From assembly GCA_964534995.1 (NCBI GenBank), contig CAZHSC010000005.1, forward strand, positions 18,212 through 82,211: a stretch of 64,000 nt of DNA. Reading direction: 5' to 3'. This stretch comes from JAJTFW01 sp964534995 (GTDB lineage: Bacteria; Bacteroidota; Bacteroidia; AKYH767-A; OLB10). A model generated the notes under the pieces. It did not search any database, was not told the DNA's origin, and saw only the letters and a program-made list of their open reading frames with translations. Both the position numbers and the translations under genes were made by a program. Below are positions 61,417 to 64,000 of the stretch, piece after piece (positions within the stretch are counted from its first letter, which is position 1; every line of letters begins with the position of its first letter).

Positions 61417-63534
61417 TCATCTGGCAATCAAAAAAGGCAGGGAGTAACTGTTGCCGTTTTCCTGCACCTGCAAAATATACAATCCTTCCGCTTCCTTGCT
61501 CAGATCCAGTACCCATTGCTTCGGAGGCGCGATGCGCTCATACACCTGTCTTCCATCACTGCCGGTGACCGTGACGCGCTGCGCACTTTCTTTCATCTTC
61601 AGCTGAAACAAGCCTGTGCCCGGATTCGGATACAGGCTGATGCCCGCCTTTTCAATTTCACCGATTCCCGAGCAGGGATCCACAGTGATGACGGAGGTGT
61701 CGCGGCCCACACAGCCTGCTGAATCGGTGTACGCATAAATAATATTTTTCGCGCCCAGCCCTGCGGCGGCGGGATCAAACTGGTTGCCGGTAACACCCGG
61801 GCCGCTGTAAGTACCTCCGGCGGGTGTGCCGGGAGTAAGTGTGATGGGTGAAGAGAATACGCATACCAGCGTTTGCGCTTCCACATAGGTTACAGCAGGC
61901 GCGTTCATCACAATGTTAATGGTGTCGGTCGAGGTACAAGCATTCACGCTCGTTACGGTAACGAAGTAGCTGCCTCCGGAATTTACAAGAATACTTTGTG
62001 TGGTGGCTCCCGTATTCCACAAATACGAGCTGCCCGGGTTTCCCGCGTTTATGGACACAAAGCCCTGGCAGATACTAAGGTCGTTACCGAGAAATACAAC
62101 AGGTATCGGGTAAATAGTAGCAACAATAAAATCACCGGCCGAGCAACCGAATCCATTAGTTACCGTCACGGAATACACTCCTGTTTGTGTAATGGATATC
62201 GTCTGTGTCGTTTCGGAGGTGCTCCAGAGGTAACTGCTGCCGGGGTTCTGCGCATCGAGGAGGATGGCATTCCCGCCGCAGATGGAAACAGAGTCATTAC
62301 CCAAAGAAACAACGGGGAAAGGATTTATGGTGACATTTATTGTGTCTGCACCGGAACAACCGGCTGCATCGGTAACCACTACATCGTAAGTACCGGAAGC
62401 CGTAACAGTAAGCGTAGACGTGGTGGCGGAAGTACTCCAGAGATAAGTGGAATAGGAGCCCGGTAGACTGAGCACTGTACTTCCACAGGCGGTAATATCA
62501 CTCCCCAGGCTCAGCGGCAGCACGTTGGGACATACGGAGATGTTTTTACATTCGGTATTCACCCCGCCGCAGGTATCTGTCGCCGTGAGGCAAACGGTAT
62601 ACAAGCCAAAGGTAGCATAGCTATGGGAGGGGTTCTGCTGGGTGGATGTGGTACCATCGCCAAAATCCCAGAGCCATGTGGTGGTGTTCTGCGAGTTATC
62701 GGTAAAGTCCACCGTAGGATAGTTGATAGTATAGCTGTAGTCCGCCAGCGCCGGGGCGGGGCAGATAATGACGGTGGTGCAAACGGTATCACTCACGCAG
62801 GCGCCGGTGATATAGGAACATACCGTATAGTTGCCCGGTGCGGCGAAAGTGTGGGTCGGGTTGTAGGCAGTATCTAACGGCGACCCGTCACCGTAATCCC
62901 ATACCGAGGTAGCCGCCGAGCTGGCGCCGTTGCTGAAAGCATAGGTGGTACCTCCCTGCCAGTTGGCATATACGTTAATGGTATAGGTAGTATCGTAATA
63001 CAGGAACACCCTGCTGATGCTTCCTCCGGATTCTGTCCACAGGTCCTGCGGAGCGGTGGTGGACAGGGAGAATTGCATGCCAAGCCGCTGTATCGTTACC
63101 GGAAAGCCATTGATATCGCTGGTGCTCGGCGAAGTGGAGTAGGAGTTCACATCGCTGCCGCCGCTGTTTTTACGTACCCCCAGTACGCCGATGATATCGC
63201 CCGGCGCCACTTCAATGTTCAAGGCCTGTATACCCGTATCCGGATTGTTCTGCGTTAGATACAGCACTGTAAAGTTATTCGTTACGGTACTGTACAGCGG
63301 GGGTACGTTATCCAGTTTTACGATGGCTATGCTTTGATTTCCGGGCGCCGCATCAAAGGGTACCTGGGCACCAGTAATGGTAAAACAGGTGGGGGAGGTA
63401 AACCAGTAACCGCGCACACTGCCCGAAAAAGTAGTTACCTGAGCCGGTAAAGGCATCTGAATCAGGTTTTGCGCCCATGAAGGGGCAAGGCAACACATCA
63501 CCAATATTACGTGTAGTAGAATTTTTTTCATCAT
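61417..63534 (-). CDS. PKD-domain secreted protein with T9SS sorting domain
   Basis: A 705-residue protein. Signal peptide 1-21 (SWAQ); a beta-rich N-terminal domain (22-195); two PKD domains (VWDYGDGSPLD at about 213-255 and WLWDFGDGTTS at about 285-330); three repeats of SLGND/FLGND ... YLW[SN]T at about 335-560, resembling gliding-associated Ig-like repeats; a Cys-containing linker; and a T9SS type A tail (ISLYPNPGTGLFQLKM, GLYILQVQ) ending in PFLIAR. Probably an adhesive surface protein. The last about 90 residues closely resemble the partial gene that follows. Confidence 0.9.
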   Translation of the reverse strand: MMKKILLHVILVMCCLAPSWAQNLIQMPLPAQVTTFSGSVRGYWFTSPTCFTITGAQVPFDAAPGNQSIAIVKLDNVPPLYSTVTNNFTVLYLTQNNPDTGIQALNIEVAPGDIIGVLGVRKNSGGSDVNSYSTSPSTSDINGFPVTIQRLGMQFSLSTTAPQDLWTESGGSISRVFLYYDTTYTINVYANWQGGTTYAFSNGASSAATSVWDYGDGSPLDTAYNPTHTFAAPGNYTVCSYITGACVSDTVCTTVIICPAPALADYSYTINYPTVDFTDNSQNTTTWLWDFGDGTTSTQQNPSHSYATFGLYTVCLTATDTCGGVNTECKNISVCPNVLPLSLGSDITACGSTVLSLPGSYSTYLWSTSATTSTLTVTASGTYDVVVTDAAGCSGADTINVTINPFPVVSLGNDSVSICGGNAILLDAQNPGSSYLWSTSETTQTISITQTGVYSVTVTNGFGCSAGDFIVATIYPIPVVFLGNDLSICQGFVSINAGNPGSSYLWNTGATTQSILVNSGGSYFVTVTSVNACTSTDTINIVMNAPAVTYVEAQTLVCVFSSPITLTPGTPAGGTYSGPGVTGNQFDPAAAGLGAKNIIYAYTDSAGCVGRDTSVITVDPCSGIGEIEKAGISLYPNPGTGLFQLKMKESAQRVTVTGSDGRQVYERIAPPKQWVLDLSKEAEGLYILQVQENGNSYSLPFLIAR

Positions 63535-63710
63535 CTCGTTATTTTTTATTGTATAACAAACTTACTAAATTTCATGGTACATGGTGGATACTGTTGAAAT
63601 CCATTGTCGCACCGGAATCATAACCGGTACCGGCACTATTCCCTGCCGTCATGGCAAATGTCGGTACTTTCCGTGCCTCCTGCACGATCAGCATCTACGG
63701 ATCCGTTCCG

Positions 63711-64000
63711 TTACCTTGCAATGATAAGGGGCAGCAGTTGTTCTTTTTCCGCTCCGCGTACTTTGAGGAAATAGAGGCCCTCCGGCTCCTTTTCAAGGTT
63801 GAGCAGCACCTGGTTTTGGGAGGGGATGATTCTCTCCACCCATCTTCCGCGGCTATCGCTGATGATTATTTCCTCTATCTTTCCGTTCCATTCCAGGTGA
63901 AACAGGCCGCTGCCGGGGTTCGGGTAGAGTTGTATGCCATTGCCGGGATTTTCGGAGATGCCAGAGCAGGGATCCACCGTGATGATGGAAGTATCCCTTC
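63711..64000 (-). CDS. T9SS cargo protein, C-terminal part (5' end outside window)
   Basis: The frame is open to the window edge. The visible 96 residues include RDTSIITVDPCSG, a Pro/Gly linker and a T9SS type A tail (IQLYPNPGSGLFHLEW, GLYFLKVRG) ending in LPLIIAR. The segment around VDPCSG and the tail are clearly homologous to the 61417-63534 product, so this is probably a tandem paralogue. The GTG at 63977 is an internal codon, not the start. Confidence 0.88.
   Translation of the reverse strand, partial: RDTSIITVDPCSGISENPGNGIQLYPNPGSGLFHLEWNGKIEEIIISDSRGRWVERIIPSQNQVLLNLEKEPEGLYFLKVRGAEKEQLLPLIIAR

Overview
The window comes from a member of the Bacteroidota, probably of the Chitinophagales/Sphingobacteriales/Saprospirales type. 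Evidence: at least eight secreted proteins end in type IX secretion system (T9SS) C-terminal sorting domains; promoters fit the TTTG-N(18-20)-TAnnTTTG consensus; Shine-Dalgarno sequences are weak; lipoproteins have Lys-rich residues after the lipobox Cys; and LytS/LytTR and reg_prop signalling proteins are present. No rRNA, tRNA, CRISPR array, insertion sequence or prophage was recognised.

Layout. 1-2.2 kb: 3' end of a short-chain dehydrogenase, a cyclase-family hydrolase and an Omp28-like thioredoxin-fold lipoprotein. 2.4-9.3 kb: a seven-gene tripartite ABC-2 export operon (TetR, TolC, HlyD lipoprotein, two ATPases, two permeases), resembling E. coli cecR-ybhGFSR, with two copies of a TAACC-N4-GGTTA operator around the promoter. 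9.4-14.2 kb: SWIM zinc-finger protein, DUF4143 ATPase with an 18-bp inverted repeat beside its start, a winged-helix gene remnant, a perfect 24-bp palindrome, and an ArsR/SRPBCC-VOC operon. 14.3-25.7 kb: S74-chaperone surface protein, a LytS-type sensor and LytTR regulator pair, xseAB, small lipoproteins, a beta-barrel protein and crtZ. 25.9-36.9 kb: a divergent apolipoprotein N-acyltransferase homologue 2 nt upstream of a 3138-residue protein of seven six-bladed kelch blocks alternating with Ig-like domains. 37.1-40.5 kb: minus-strand cluster rbfA, methyltransferase, LolC/E-like permease, EamA transporter. 40.7-49.4 kb: two tandem paralogous subtilisins with different C-terminal tails. 49.7-64 kb: rsmI, then mostly secreted T9SS cargo.

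The most unusual non-coding element is a ~1 kb array at about 60.06-61.05 kb, between two T9SS cargo genes. It has seven units of 131-146 bp. Six carry TACGAC, and in each of these the G-rich box starts 36 bp downstream (38 in one). The G-rich boxes fold into hairpins whose stems differ by compensatory base changes. Two 134-bp units are identical, and one box is a hybrid of the two stem families. I do not recognise this element.

The export operon probably removes a toxic compound sensed by the TetR protein. The many sorting-domain proteins imply a surface rich in adhesins, propellers and proteases delivered by a T9SS encoded elsewhere.
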